Shown here piece after piece: positions 43,080-51,206 of a stretch of 64,000 nucleotides of DNA (its first letter is position 1; the number at the start of each line of letters is the position of its first letter). Origin of the DNA: Mycolicibacterium pulveris (GTDB lineage Bacteria; Actinomycetota; Actinomycetes; Mycobacteriales; Mycobacteriaceae); the NCBI RefSeq assembly GCF_010725725.1, contig NZ_AP022599.1, positions 496,001 through 560,000 of the forward strand, read 5' to 3'. Below the pieces are notes generated by a model. The model saw nothing but the letters and a program-made list of their open reading frames with translations, searched no databases and was not told the origin of the DNA. Made by a program: the position numbers and the translations under genes.

Positions 43080-44087
43080 TCAGGCGTCGATCAGCCCGAA
43101 CCTTCGGTACGCCGCGTCGATCTGGGCCTTGGCCTGCGCAGGCAACTCCGCTTGGGGCGGGCGTGAATGCGGGTACGCCCCGATGGGCAGCCCCAGCACC
43201 AACGCCGCGTACTTGAACGCCGCACCCCAGTGCGTGAAGTAGTCGGGGCGACCGGGATAGCAGGTGAACCACGATGCCATGTCGAGCTCAAACCGGTCCA
43301 ATCCGGACTCGCGGGCGTAGTCCATGGCCTCGATCAACTTGTCGTTGACGATCAAGTCCCAGTACTCGGAGAACGGCCGGTGCTGCGGGGTCTCGAAAAG
43401 ATATGCGGCCGTGCCGAGTTGAGCCGGCCACACGATGCCCTCACGCAGCCAGCCGGCGCGGTAGACCGTCTTGTCGCACTCCCAGATCGCCAGCCCCGGC
43501 GCCAACTCGTGCAGCGCTCGGCTCGCCGCAGGCCGGAACGCACCCTCCTTGGTGGCGCAGACCGCGGGGATCTCTTCGTAGATTCGGGCCGACTCCGCAG
43601 GCGTCAGAACGTAACCCGACGAGGGCGAGTTGAACATGCCGAGCGCGATGTCGGTGCGGTCGGCGATGTAGCGGAAGAACCGCAGCACCCCTTCCCCACC
43701 GTGCACCTCCATCATCGGCGTCTGGATGTAGACGATGTCAGCACCCGCATGCTGTGCGTGCAGCGTCAATTCCAGGCAGTCTTTGGCCGACATCGCGGCG
43801 GTGCACGCCTGCACGACGACATCCGGGTTGGCCGCGCGGCCCTCCTCGATCGCCACCTCGAGCAGGCGTTTGCGCTCGTCGATTGTCAGCGACCAGAACT
43901 CGGCGATCCCGCTGGTACACCACAGCAGCGGATGCCGCAGTTCGCCGACGCAGTAGCGCACCAACGTCCGGTAGGCATCCCAGTCGATGTCGTCGCCGTC
44001 GGTACCGCAAAACGGGGTGTAGAGCGAATTTCCGATGCCGCGCAGCGCTTCTCGTGCCCACTCTCGCGCATCTGTTGCGGTCGCCAC
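43080..44087 (-). CDS. Dihydrodipicolinate synthase/N-acetylneuraminate lyase family aldolase
   Basis: A 335-residue class I aldolase-fold protein from GTG 44087. The Schiff-base lysine is Lys180 in CATKEG. The YNxP motif of DHDPS, whose Tyr relays protons, reads FNSP (Phe152), so chemistry likely differs from lysine synthesis; this fold also includes hydratase-aldolases that cleave aromatic side chains. It is the last gene of an operon with an SDR and a crotonase, ten bases after the SDR. Retro-aldol cleavage of a degradation intermediate is a reasonable guess. Confidence 0.82.
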   Translation of the reverse strand: MATATDAREWAREALRGIGNSLYTPFCGTDGDDIDWDAYRTLVRYCVGELRHPLLWCTSGIAEFWSLTIDERKRLLEVAIEEGRAANPDVVVQACTAAMSAKDCLELTLHAQHAGADIVYIQTPMMEVHGGEGVLRFFRYIADRTDIALGMFNSPSSGYVLTPAESARIYEEIPAVCATKEGAFRPAASRALHELAPGLAIWECDKTVYRAGWLREGIVWPAQLGTAAYLFETPQHRPFSEYWDLIVNDKLIEAMDYARESGLDRFELDMASWFTCYPGRPDYFTHWGAAFKYAALVLGLPIGAYPHSRPPQAELPAQAKAQIDAAYRRFGLIDA

Positions 44088-44097
44088 GATGCCCTCC

Positions 44098-44895
44098 TCA
44101 GGTGAAGTCGGATCCTCCGTCGACGTTGACGTTGGCGCCGGTCATGTAGGAATTCCGCCGGGAGGCGAGAAACGCCACCACGGGTCCGATCTCGTCGGGC
44201 AAGCCCGCACGCGGCAGGTGAGCCGGATGCCCGAAATGCTCGTCGATGGCGGCCATCAACGCATACGGATCGTTCCCGTCGACGCCCACCGATTCCGCCC
44301 AGCCCAGCAACGCCTCGGACGCGATGCTGCCCGGCGACACCACGTTGACCATGATCTCGTCGGGCGCCAACAGCAGCGACAGGTTCTTCGAAACGCTCGT
44401 CAACGCGGCCTTGGCAGCGGTGTAGGCGGGCAGTATCACGCTTTGGCGCTGTGTGGAATGCGCCGAAAAGTTCACTATTCGAGCCCATTCCGCGTTGCGC
44501 AGCAACGGAAGCGCGGATCGTACACAGTGCACCATGCCCATCACGCCGCCGTCGAACGCCGCGCGCCACTGGTCGTCGGTCAGATCCTCGAACGTGCCGA
44601 CCGCGTCCGGACCGACGGCGTTGATCAGCACGTTGAGCTCACCGCTCCACCGGCGGCCGATTTCGTCGAACACCCGCTGCACGGCGTCGGCGTCGGTGGT
44701 GTCGGCGACCAACCCCACCGCATCGGGGCTTCCGCACCGGGCCAGGATCTCGGCGGCCTCGTCGAGCACCGCCTGGGTGCGGCCCACGACCGCGACCCGC
44801 GCCCCGTCCTCGGCCAGGCACCGCGCCGATGCCAACCCCATCCCGCGACCACCGCCGACCACGACGGCGGCTGCGTCCTTCAGACCGAGATCCAT
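44098..44895 (-). CDS. Short-chain dehydrogenase/reductase
   Basis: A 265-residue SDR from ATG 44895. The cofactor turn is GGGRGMG (14-20) and the active site YTAAK (Tyr158, Lys162); the serine expected 13 residues before Tyr is Ala145, with Ser144 next to it. The usual NNAG reads INAVG. The C-terminal TGANVNVDGGSDF is normal. It lies seven bases downstream of the crotonase gene in the operon 43080-45664. Confidence 0.83.
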   Translation of the reverse strand: MDLGLKDAAAVVVGGGRGMGLASARCLAEDGARVAVVGRTQAVLDEAAEILARCGSPDAVGLVADTTDADAVQRVFDEIGRRWSGELNVLINAVGPDAVGTFEDLTDDQWRAAFDGGVMGMVHCVRSALPLLRNAEWARIVNFSAHSTQRQSVILPAYTAAKAALTSVSKNLSLLLAPDEIMVNVVSPGSIASEALLGWAESVGVDGNDPYALMAAIDEHFGHPAHLPRAGLPDEIGPVVAFLASRRNSYMTGANVNVDGGSDFT

Positions 44896-44902
44896 GTCGC
44901 CG

Positions 44903-45664
44903 TCAGGTGCCGGTCCAGTTCGGCTGGCGCTTCTCGGCGAACGCGAGCGCGCCCTCCTTGGCGTCGTTGGACGTGAATATCGGAATGATGAGTTCGAGCT
45001 GTTTCTGCCACATCTCCTCCTCACTCCACTCCGCGCCCTTGACGAGGATCTCCTTGGTGGTGGCCACCGCCAGCGGTCCGTTGGCGGTGATGCGCTCGGC
45101 GAGCTCGATCGCTCCGGTCAGCGCGCCGCCAGGGTCGGTCACCACGTTGACGAAACCCCACGCGGCGCCCTGCTCGGCGTCGAAGCTCTCGCCGGTCAGC
45201 GCGAGCTCCATCGCCTTCTGATACGGGATGCGCCGCGGCAGCCGCAACAGCCCTCCGCCCGCGGCCACCAGGCCGCGCTTGACCTCGGGGATGCCGAACT
45301 TCGCCTCACGCGACGCCACCACCAGGTCCGTCGCGAGGACGACCTCGGTGCCACCTGCCAACGCATACCCCTCGACTGCGGAGATAAGCGGCTTGCGTGG
45401 TGGCCGTTCGGTGAAGCCGATGCCGCGACCCGGGATCGCGACCTGTTCACCGGCCGCGAAGGCCTTGAGGTCCATGCCTGCGCAGAAGTTGCCTCCCGCG
45501 CCGGTGAGCACGCCGACCGACAGGTCTTTGTCGGCGTCGAGTTCGTCGACCGCGTCGGCCAACCCCTGGCTGACCGCGAGGTTCACCGCATTGCGCGCCT
45601 CCGGTCGGTTGATCGTGATGACGAGAACACGCCCGCGGCGCTCCGTGAGAATTTCGTCCGACAC
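44903..45664 (-). CDS. Enoyl-CoA hydratase/isomerase family protein
   Basis: A 253-residue crotonase. I choose GTG 45664 (an upstream TTG at 45685 extends it by seven residues) because the protein then begins VSDEILTERRG, as in homologues, and AAAGG lies just before. Both catalytic glutamates of a true hydratase are present: GGTE and GIPEVKRG. It likely hydrates a 2-enoyl-CoA. It heads the operon with the SDR and aldolase and diverges from the second TetR gene across the operator at 45702. Confidence 0.88.
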   Translation of the reverse strand: MSDEILTERRGRVLVITINRPEARNAVNLAVSQGLADAVDELDADKDLSVGVLTGAGGNFCAGMDLKAFAAGEQVAIPGRGIGFTERPPRKPLISAVEGYALAGGTEVVLATDLVVASREAKFGIPEVKRGLVAAGGGLLRLPRRIPYQKAMELALTGESFDAEQGAAWGFVNVVTDPGGALTGAIELAERITANGPLAVATTKEILVKGAEWSEEEMWQKQLELIIPIFTSNDAKEGALAFAEKRQPNWTGT

Positions 45665-45701
45665 CCTCGGCCTTTCGATTTCCAAAGTAGCTAGAAAAGC
45701 T

Positions 45702-45720
45702 TACTATAGGACTTACAGTA
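45702..45720. promoter_or_regulatory. TetR-type operator (TACTATAG-GAC-TTACAGTA)
   Basis: 14 of 16 fixed positions match. It lies 37 bases upstream of the crotonase operon and about 180 bases from the divergent TetR gene. Confidence 0.7.
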
Positions 45721-45898
45721 GAACAGCGAATCGGCAGGGGGATCCCCGACCGGATGGCTCCCGGTAAGGTTGACGGTAACGGCCGAGCGGCGACACACCT
45801 GCGAAGACGCAGATCAGAGAACGGCTGCCGGTACATTCAGGTCCACCACCCCGGGTTCGGGGGGCTGCGTGCGCGGCTGATTCGATGGAGGTGCCCTC

Positions 45899-46636
45899 GT
45901 GGCAAGGCAGGCGACCGCCGAGAAGCGTCAGCGACGTGAGCGCGGGTCCATCAACCCCGACGACATCATCAACGGAGCCTTCGAGCTTGCCGAACAAGTG
46001 GGCATCGACAACCTGTCCATGCCGCTGCTCGGCAAGCACCTCGGCGTCGGCGTCACGAGCATCTACTGGTACTTCCGCAAGAAAGACGAGTTGCTCAACG
46101 CGATGACCGACCGCGCGTTGCGGCAGTACGTTTTCGCCACGCCCTATGTCGAAGCCCGAGACTGGCGCGAGACGCTGCGCAACCACGCACGCACCATGCG
46201 AAAGACGTTTGTGGGCAATCCGATTCTGTGCGACCTGATCCTCATCCGCTCGGCGCTGAGCCCACGGGCGGCGAAGCTGGGCGTACAGGAGGTCGAGAAG
46301 GCGATCGCCAGCCTGGTCGAGGCGGGCTTGTCGCCCGAGGAGGCCTTCGACACCTACTCCGCGGTGTCGGTTCACGTGCGCGGTTCGGTGGTGCTGCAGC
46401 GGCTGCGGGAGAAGAACATGGCGGCCAACGAGGGGCCCGCCGACATCGAGGACACCATGACCATCGATGCCGAGAGCACACCGCTGCTCGCCCTGGTCAC
46501 CGAGAAGGGCCACCACATCGGCGCGGCGGACGAGCGGAACTTCGAGTTCGGTCTGGAATGCATCCTCGGCCATGCCGAGCGGCTGATCGAGGCCCACAAG
46601 AAGGGCGCGAAGAAAACAGCGCCGCGCAAGCGCTGA
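45899..46636 (+). CDS. TetR-family transcriptional regulator
   Basis: A 245-residue regulator from GTG 45899. The DNA-binding half is nearly the same as that of the TetR at 22445 (RGSINPDDIINGAFELA and LGVGVTSIYWYFRKKDELL), while the ligand domain is longer, with an insertion around residues 175-205 and a lysine-rich tail (KKGAKKTAPRKR). Same operator, different ligand is the simplest reading. It stands alone and ends in the hairpin at 46644. Confidence 0.92.
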   Translation: MARQATAEKRQRRERGSINPDDIINGAFELAEQVGIDNLSMPLLGKHLGVGVTSIYWYFRKKDELLNAMTDRALRQYVFATPYVEARDWRETLRNHARTMRKTFVGNPILCDLILIRSALSPRAAKLGVQEVEKAIASLVEAGLSPEEAFDTYSAVSVHVRGSVVLQRLREKNMAANEGPADIEDTMTIDAESTPLLALVTEKGHHIGAADERNFEFGLECILGHAERLIEAHKKGAKKTAPRKR

Positions 46637-46643
46637 CCCCGGC

Positions 46644-46692
46644 GATTTGGGCGTAGTTTGTCAACCTCAGCGTGACAAACCACGCCCGAATC
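46644..46692. repeat. 49-bp hairpin, family B copy 2 (convergent terminator)
   Basis: Arms 46644-46663 and 46673-46692 pair at 18 of 20 positions. It lies between the converging stops of the TetR and thiolase genes and is a homologue of the hairpin at 12182. Confidence 0.75.
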
Positions 46693-46699
46693 ACACGTT

Positions 46700-47875
46700 C
46701 TAGACCTCGATGACGACCGCGCCGCCCTGGCCACCGCCGGCGCACATCGCGGCCACCCCGATGCCGCCGCCGCGCCGCTGCAGTTCGTAGACGAGCGTGG
46801 TCACCATCCGCGCACCCGAGGCGGCGATGGGATGGCCGAGGCTGCAACCACTTCCGGAGAAGTTCACCAGCTCCTCATCGAGGCCGTACTCGCGGCACGC
46901 CGCGATCGGCACCGAGGCGAACGCCTCGTTGATCTCCCACAACGTGACGTCGGACGGCTTCAGCCCGGCCCGGTCCAGCACCTTGCCGATCACCTTGACC
47001 GCGCCGAGCCCGCAGTCGCGTGGGGCGACGCCGGCCGCGGCCCACGCCTTGACCGTCGCCATCTTGGTCAGGTTCTCGGCGTCGGCGAACGCACTGTCCA
47101 CCAACGCCACCGCGGCGGCGGCGTCGTTGGTGCCGCTGCTGTTGCCCGCGGTGATCGAGAAGCCCTCGATCTCGGGGTGCAGCACCTTCAGCCCCGCGAG
47201 CTTCTCGACGGTGGTGTCGCGACGGGGGTGCTCGTCGACGCTGAAGTCGACCACCGACCCGTCCGGCTGCTGCACCTTCAGCGGAAGGATCTCGTCGACG
47301 AACTTGCCCGCGTCGATCGCCGCGATGGCGCGCTGATGCGACCGTGCGGCCCAGGCGTCCATCTCCTCGCGGGTGATGCCGACGGACTGCGCGGTGTTCC
47401 AGCCGACCGTGATCGACATGTCCTTGCACGGCGCGTCCGGCGTCTCGACGTGGGTCGGCGGCATCCACCGCTCCTCGAACTTCAGCTCCGGCCCGGGGAT
47501 GCGCTGGTTCGTCAGCGGGGTCATCGACAGCGACTGCACACCGCCGGCGATCAGCGCCCGCTCCATTCCGGACCCGATCTGGGCTGCGGCGTTACCGATC
47601 GCGGTGAGGCTGCCCGCGCAGTGCCGGTTCACCGACTGGCCGGGGACATGGTCCATACCCGTCGCGGTGGCCGCGTAGCGAGCGAGATCGCCGCCGCCGT
47701 AATGGGATTCGGCGAAGATGATGTCGTCGATGACGCTGGGGTCGACCCCCGAGCGACGGACCACCTCGGGCAGAACCGCGGTGATCAGCGTCTCTGGTGG
47801 AGTGTTGACCAGGGTCCCCTTGAACGAACGACCGATCGCTGTCCTGGTGGCACCGACGATGACGGGAGTGGGCAT
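46700..47875 (-). CDS. Thiolase (acetyl-CoA acyltransferase, FadA-like)
   Basis: A 391-residue degradative thiolase from ATG 47875. All catalytic residues are visible: nucleophile Cys86 (NRHCAGS), NEAF, GHPIAASG with the His, and the second Cys in MCAGGGQGG. It cleaves 3-ketoacyl-CoA with CoA. It lies 79 bases after the crotonase at 47955 on the same strand, with an AT-rich gap that may hold an additional promoter. Confidence 0.92.
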   Translation of the reverse strand: MPTPVIVGATRTAIGRSFKGTLVNTPPETLITAVLPEVVRRSGVDPSVIDDIIFAESHYGGGDLARYAATATGMDHVPGQSVNRHCAGSLTAIGNAAAQIGSGMERALIAGGVQSLSMTPLTNQRIPGPELKFEERWMPPTHVETPDAPCKDMSITVGWNTAQSVGITREEMDAWAARSHQRAIAAIDAGKFVDEILPLKVQQPDGSVVDFSVDEHPRRDTTVEKLAGLKVLHPEIEGFSITAGNSSGTNDAAAAVALVDSAFADAENLTKMATVKAWAAAGVAPRDCGLGAVKVIGKVLDRAGLKPSDVTLWEINEAFASVPIAACREYGLDEELVNFSGSGCSLGHPIAASGARMVTTLVYELQRRGGGIGVAAMCAGGGQGGAVVIEV

Positions 47876-47954
47876 GTTAGATCCTCGCACTGGGTGTTAA
47901 CGGCTTTACAAAAATAGCAGCTTATGTATCGCGGCGACTAGTTGAGTGCGGGGC

Positions 47955-48836
47955 TCAGGGCTCGGGCACGTGGAAGTGTTCGTCGCGCAGCCGGAACGCC
48001 TCCTTCGTGCCGTACTGCGCGCGCGTCTTGACGAAGTTGAACTCGCCCGGCGCGAACTGCAGGTTCGTCCCGTAGGCGTGGAACAGGTAGCTGGCCACCT
48101 CCTCGCCCTGATACGCCTGGCTCTGTTCGACGAGGCGGAACGCTTCCTTGGCGATGACGACGCCGTCGGCGGGCATCTTGGCCACCTTCTCCGCCCAGTA
48201 CCGCGCCCTGGCGCTCACCGCCCCCGGCTCGCAGGTATCGGTGAAGACGCCGAGATGCGCGATCGTGCCCGCCTCGATGACGTCGCCGGTGAGCAGCAGT
48301 CGCCGGGCCAGCACGGGCCCCAGCCGGTGAAAGAACATGTGCAGGCTGCCCAGCGCAGGCCCGAGGAACCGGGTCGCGGGCATGCCGATCTTGGTGTTCG
48401 CGGCGACGACGGCGATGTCGGCCATCAACGCCATCTCGAAGCCTCCACCGAGCGCGTAACCGTTGACCTCGGCCACGGTCACCTTCGGAAAGCCCATCAG
48501 GTTGTGGTAGAAGCCAAAGGACTTACGGTCGACCGCCAACCGTCGCCGTTGGCTGGGCCGGGATTTCGCAGGCGTCTTCTCGCCGCCATCGGCCTTGCCG
48601 TACCACCCGTAGGCGTTGTTCATGTCGGCGCCGGTGGAGAACACACCGTCCGCACCGCGCAGCACCACGACGACGATGTCGTCGTCCTCGGCCACCTTGT
48701 CCAGGCAGCGCCCGATCGTCTCGCGCATCGTCGCGTCATAGGAGTTGCGCTGTGACGGGTTGTTGAGCGTGATCGTCGCGATCCGCTTGTCGTACTCGGT
48801 GTCGAACAAGACGCGGTCGTCGCCGGTGGCCGTCAT
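47955..48836 (-). CDS. Crotonase / enoyl-CoA hydratase family protein
   Basis: A 293-residue crotonase, longer than usual because of a basic insertion near residues 82-105 (KADGGEKTPAKSRPSQRRR). The first catalytic Glu is present (GGGFE), the second reads PATRFLG with Ala instead of Glu. One-Glu crotonases are often isomerases or C-C bond hydrolases. It lies ten bases after the GntR gene in the minus-strand run from 50288. Confidence 0.83.
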   Translation of the reverse strand: MTATGDDRVLFDTEYDKRIATITLNNPSQRNSYDATMRETIGRCLDKVAEDDDIVVVVLRGADGVFSTGADMNNAYGWYGKADGGEKTPAKSRPSQRRRLAVDRKSFGFYHNLMGFPKVTVAEVNGYALGGGFEMALMADIAVVAANTKIGMPATRFLGPALGSLHMFFHRLGPVLARRLLLTGDVIEAGTIAHLGVFTDTCEPGAVSARARYWAEKVAKMPADGVVIAKEAFRLVEQSQAYQGEEVASYLFHAYGTNLQFAPGEFNFVKTRAQYGTKEAFRLRDEHFHVPEP

Positions 48837-48846
48837 CGTGGCTCCT

Positions 48847-49626
48847 TCACTGTTCGGCGTTTGAGATCAGTTTGGCTTCAATGGTTTTGTCAGCGCCGAC
48901 GGCCAGGGTGTTGCGCCGCGCGGCGGCCAGGTGATCCTGTGCCAGCCGCACCGCACGCGTCTGGTTGCCGTCGCGAATGGCCTCGAGCAGTCGCTGATGG
49001 TCGCGCAGGGCGGCCCGCATCACCTTGCGGTTCATCGGATCGGCCGGGCTGGCCTCGTCGCTCCACACCGACGATTCGTGCGCCGACCAGATCAACTCGA
49101 GCGACCCGATGACCAGGATCATCGGCTCGTTGCCGCAGCGCGAAACGATCGCCTCGTGAAACCGCCGGGCGTTGGGCACATAGTGCGACAGGTTGTCGAA
49201 TTCTTCGGTCTGGGTGTGGATTGCGGCTTCGAGGTAGGGCACCACTTCGGTCATGCGGTCCTCACGGGCCGCGCACATCCCCGCGCAGATCGGTTCCAGG
49301 TGCATCAACGCGAGGCTGACGTCGGCCGGCGTCGCCGACCGTGTCTGCAGCACCATGCTGATCATGTGCGCCGTGCGCTCGGCCGATGGCAGGTGAACGA
49401 CTGCGCCACCGACGTTTCCGCGACGCACCGAGATCAACCCGTCGGTCTCCAACAGATGGATCGCCTCGCGCAGGGCGGGCGGGCTGACGCGGAACTCGGC
49501 GAGCAGGCTGTCCTGCGACGGCAGCACATCGCCCTCTTTGATCCGGCCCGACAGGATGTCGTCGCGCAACCGCGAGGCGACGATCTCCGCGACGCGGGGT
49601 TGGCGGATGCGCTGCACGCTGGTCAT
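48847..49626 (-). CDS. GntR-family regulator, FadR subfamily
   Basis: A 259-residue regulator from ATG 49626, overlapping the thioesterase stop by ATGA. The winged HTH (residues about 8-75) has VASRLRDDILSGRIKEGDVLPSQ and VSPPALREAIHLLETDGLI; the C-terminal FCD domain has the metal/ligand residues in RRFHEAIV. FadR-type proteins bind TNGTN-type palindromes, and CTTGTACAAG occurs upstream of this operon at 50319. It may control the divergent crotonase/FadD operon and its own. Confidence 0.9.
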   Translation of the reverse strand: MTSVQRIRQPRVAEIVASRLRDDILSGRIKEGDVLPSQDSLLAEFRVSPPALREAIHLLETDGLISVRRGNVGGAVVHLPSAERTAHMISMVLQTRSATPADVSLALMHLEPICAGMCAAREDRMTEVVPYLEAAIHTQTEEFDNLSHYVPNARRFHEAIVSRCGNEPMILVIGSLELIWSAHESSVWSDEASPADPMNRKVMRAALRDHQRLLEAIRDGNQTRAVRLAQDHLAAARRNTLAVGADKTIEAKLISNAEQ

Positions 49627-50288
49627 GAACTCGTGGCTCGCCGCTTGCCGAACTCCACCACCGACAGCTTCTCCGGTGCGGTCGCCACGGTGCTGAACTC
49701 GCCGATGCACAGCACCTCATCATCGCTGTGGCCGCGCAACAACCGAGCCGTCGAGGTGACCCGGTCATCGGATTCGGCGCGCACCACGTCGAAACGCAGT
49801 TCGGTGAGGATCGGTGTGGGCCTGCGGAAAGTCACGGTCAGCGAGCGCGTCTTGCCGGTCTTCCGCGCGGCACAACTCTGATGCTGCGTGACGCAGTCGA
49901 AGAACACGGCCAGGTATCCGCCGTGCACCAGGCCCGGCGGCCCTTCGAACACGACGGGGAAAGTGACACGGCCCGAGGCGTTCTGGTCGTCGAGGTGGTC
50001 GAAGGTGTACTCCGGAAAGCACGGGTTGTAGGCGCCGATGTCGAACGCGTGGTCAAGGTAGACACGCTGGGTCTCATTGCCGTCGGACCCCATGCGCGGA
50101 GTGAGGTCGGGCGGCACCGCCGCGGCCAGTTCGCTCTCCCACTCGGCCATCTGGTCGAGCATGGCGTCGACGGTCGGGTGGTCGTGCTCCAAGCAGAGCA
50201 GCAGGCCGCTGAGCCGACGGATCGCACCGGCGGCGGCGATGGTCTGCGGCAGCGGCTGCTCGCCGTACCGCGGCCTGTCCTGGGCCAT
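49623..50288 (-). CDS. Hotdog-fold thioesterase (PaaI-like)
   Basis: A 221-residue protein from ATG 50288, after AAGGGGA. The C-terminal hotdog core has GLVHGGYLAVFFD and SLTVTFRRPTPI; the first 90 residues are a helical extension like that of the protein at 18670. It likely releases CoA from intermediates. First gene of the operon thioesterase-GntR-crotonase-thiolase. Confidence 0.75.
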   Translation of the reverse strand: MAQDRPRYGEQPLPQTIAAAGAIRRLSGLLLCLEHDHPTVDAMLDQMAEWESELAAAVPPDLTPRMGSDGNETQRVYLDHAFDIGAYNPCFPEYTFDHLDDQNASGRVTFPVVFEGPPGLVHGGYLAVFFDCVTQHQSCAARKTGKTRSLTVTFRRPTPILTELRFDVVRAESDDRVTSTARLLRGHSDDEVLCIGEFSTVATAPEKLSVVEFGKRRATSS

Positions 50289-50318
50289 CCGTCCCCTTCC
50301 GCCGGCCAAGCTTTCCTT

Positions 50319-50338
50319 GCTAACTTGTACAAGATAGC
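50319..50338. promoter_or_regulatory. Probable FadR-type GntR operator (GCTA-x-CTTGTACAAG-x-TAGC)
   Basis: A 20-base palindrome with one mismatched pair. The core TTGTACAA fits the GT-N-AC symmetry of FadR-subfamily sites. It lies 31 bases from the thioesterase start in the divergent gap, and its likely ligand protein is encoded in that operon. Confidence 0.6.
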
Positions 50339-50340
50339 AA

Positions 50341-50359
50341 TACTGTATGTCTAACCGTA
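50341..50359. promoter_or_regulatory. TetR-type operator (TACTGTAT-GTC-TAACCGTA)
   Basis: 13 of 16 fixed positions match. It starts two bases after the GntR palindrome and ends 25 bases before the crotonase start, so two regulators may compete here. Confidence 0.55.
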
Positions 50360-50384
50360 TAGCTCTGCACGAACGGATTCAACT

Positions 50385-51188
50385 GTGAATGAAGCGGCCG
50401 ACGGCGTCGTGAGCACGGAGCGCGACGGCGCCATCCTGCGTATTACGCTGGATCGGCCGGCGCGACGGAACTCGTTGAGCCGTCCGATGATCGACGCATT
50501 CGTCGCGGCGCTGACGGCCGCTGCCACCGACGATTCGCTGCGCGCAATCCACATTCGCGGTGCGGGCGATGACTTCTGCAGCGGGATGGACTGGGTCGCC
50601 ACCAACTCGGCCGGTCAGCGTCCACGCACCGGCGATCTGGTGCGTCGTATCCCCCTCACCTCCAACCGGGTGGTCGAGCTGATCCACACCATCGCGCTTC
50701 CCGTGGTGTGCAGCGTGCGGGGGTGGGCGGTGGGATTGGGCTGCAACCTCGCGCTGGCCGCCGACTTCACGGTCGCCGCCGACGACGCGGTGTTCTGGGA
50801 GCCGTTCATCGGCCGAGGATTCAGCCCGGACTCCGGATCCACCTGGCTGCTGCCGCGGCTGGTCGGCCTGTCCCGCGCCAAGCAGATGCTGCTGCTCGGC
50901 GAGAAGGTCGACGCGCACCAGGCCGCCGAATGGGGGCTGATCCACCGCGCGGTAGCCGCATCCGAGCTGGACGCGGTGAGCGAGCAACTGTTGTCCCGGC
51001 TGGTCTCCGGGCCCACCGTGGCCATCGGCCTCGCCAAGCAGGCGATCGCCTACGGACAGCATGCGACCCTGACACAGTCCATGAACCAGGAGTTGTTCAA
51101 TGTGGAACTCTCCAGCCGGACAACAGATTTCAAAGAAGGTTTGGCGGCGTTCCGAGACAAGCGCCAGCCGGATTTCCAGGGGCGCTGA
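50385..51188 (+). CDS. Crotonase / enoyl-CoA hydratase family protein
   Basis: A 267-residue crotonase from GTG 50385. Oxyanion segments GDDFCSGMDW and RGWAVGLG are kept. The catalytic Glu positions read GLGCN (Asn) and FIGRGFSPDSG, so it is not a standard hydratase; Asp in PDSG sits where dehalogenase or isomerase members have their acid. First of three tandem crotonases followed by three CoA ligases, all co-directional and tightly packed. Confidence 0.85.
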   Translation: MNEAADGVVSTERDGAILRITLDRPARRNSLSRPMIDAFVAALTAAATDDSLRAIHIRGAGDDFCSGMDWVATNSAGQRPRTGDLVRRIPLTSNRVVELIHTIALPVVCSVRGWAVGLGCNLALAADFTVAADDAVFWEPFIGRGFSPDSGSTWLLPRLVGLSRAKQMLLLGEKVDAHQAAEWGLIHRAVAASELDAVSEQLLSRLVSGPTVAIGLAKQAIAYGQHATLTQSMNQELFNVELSSRTTDFKEGLAAFRDKRQPDFQGR

Positions 51189-51206
51189 GCGAAGAGGAGC
51201 CAGAAC

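Noticed and set aside
47876..47954. Tenth TetR-type operator before the thiolase
   Set aside because: CTTTACAAAA resembles one arm only (TTACAAAA, 6 of 8) and the other arm does not match.
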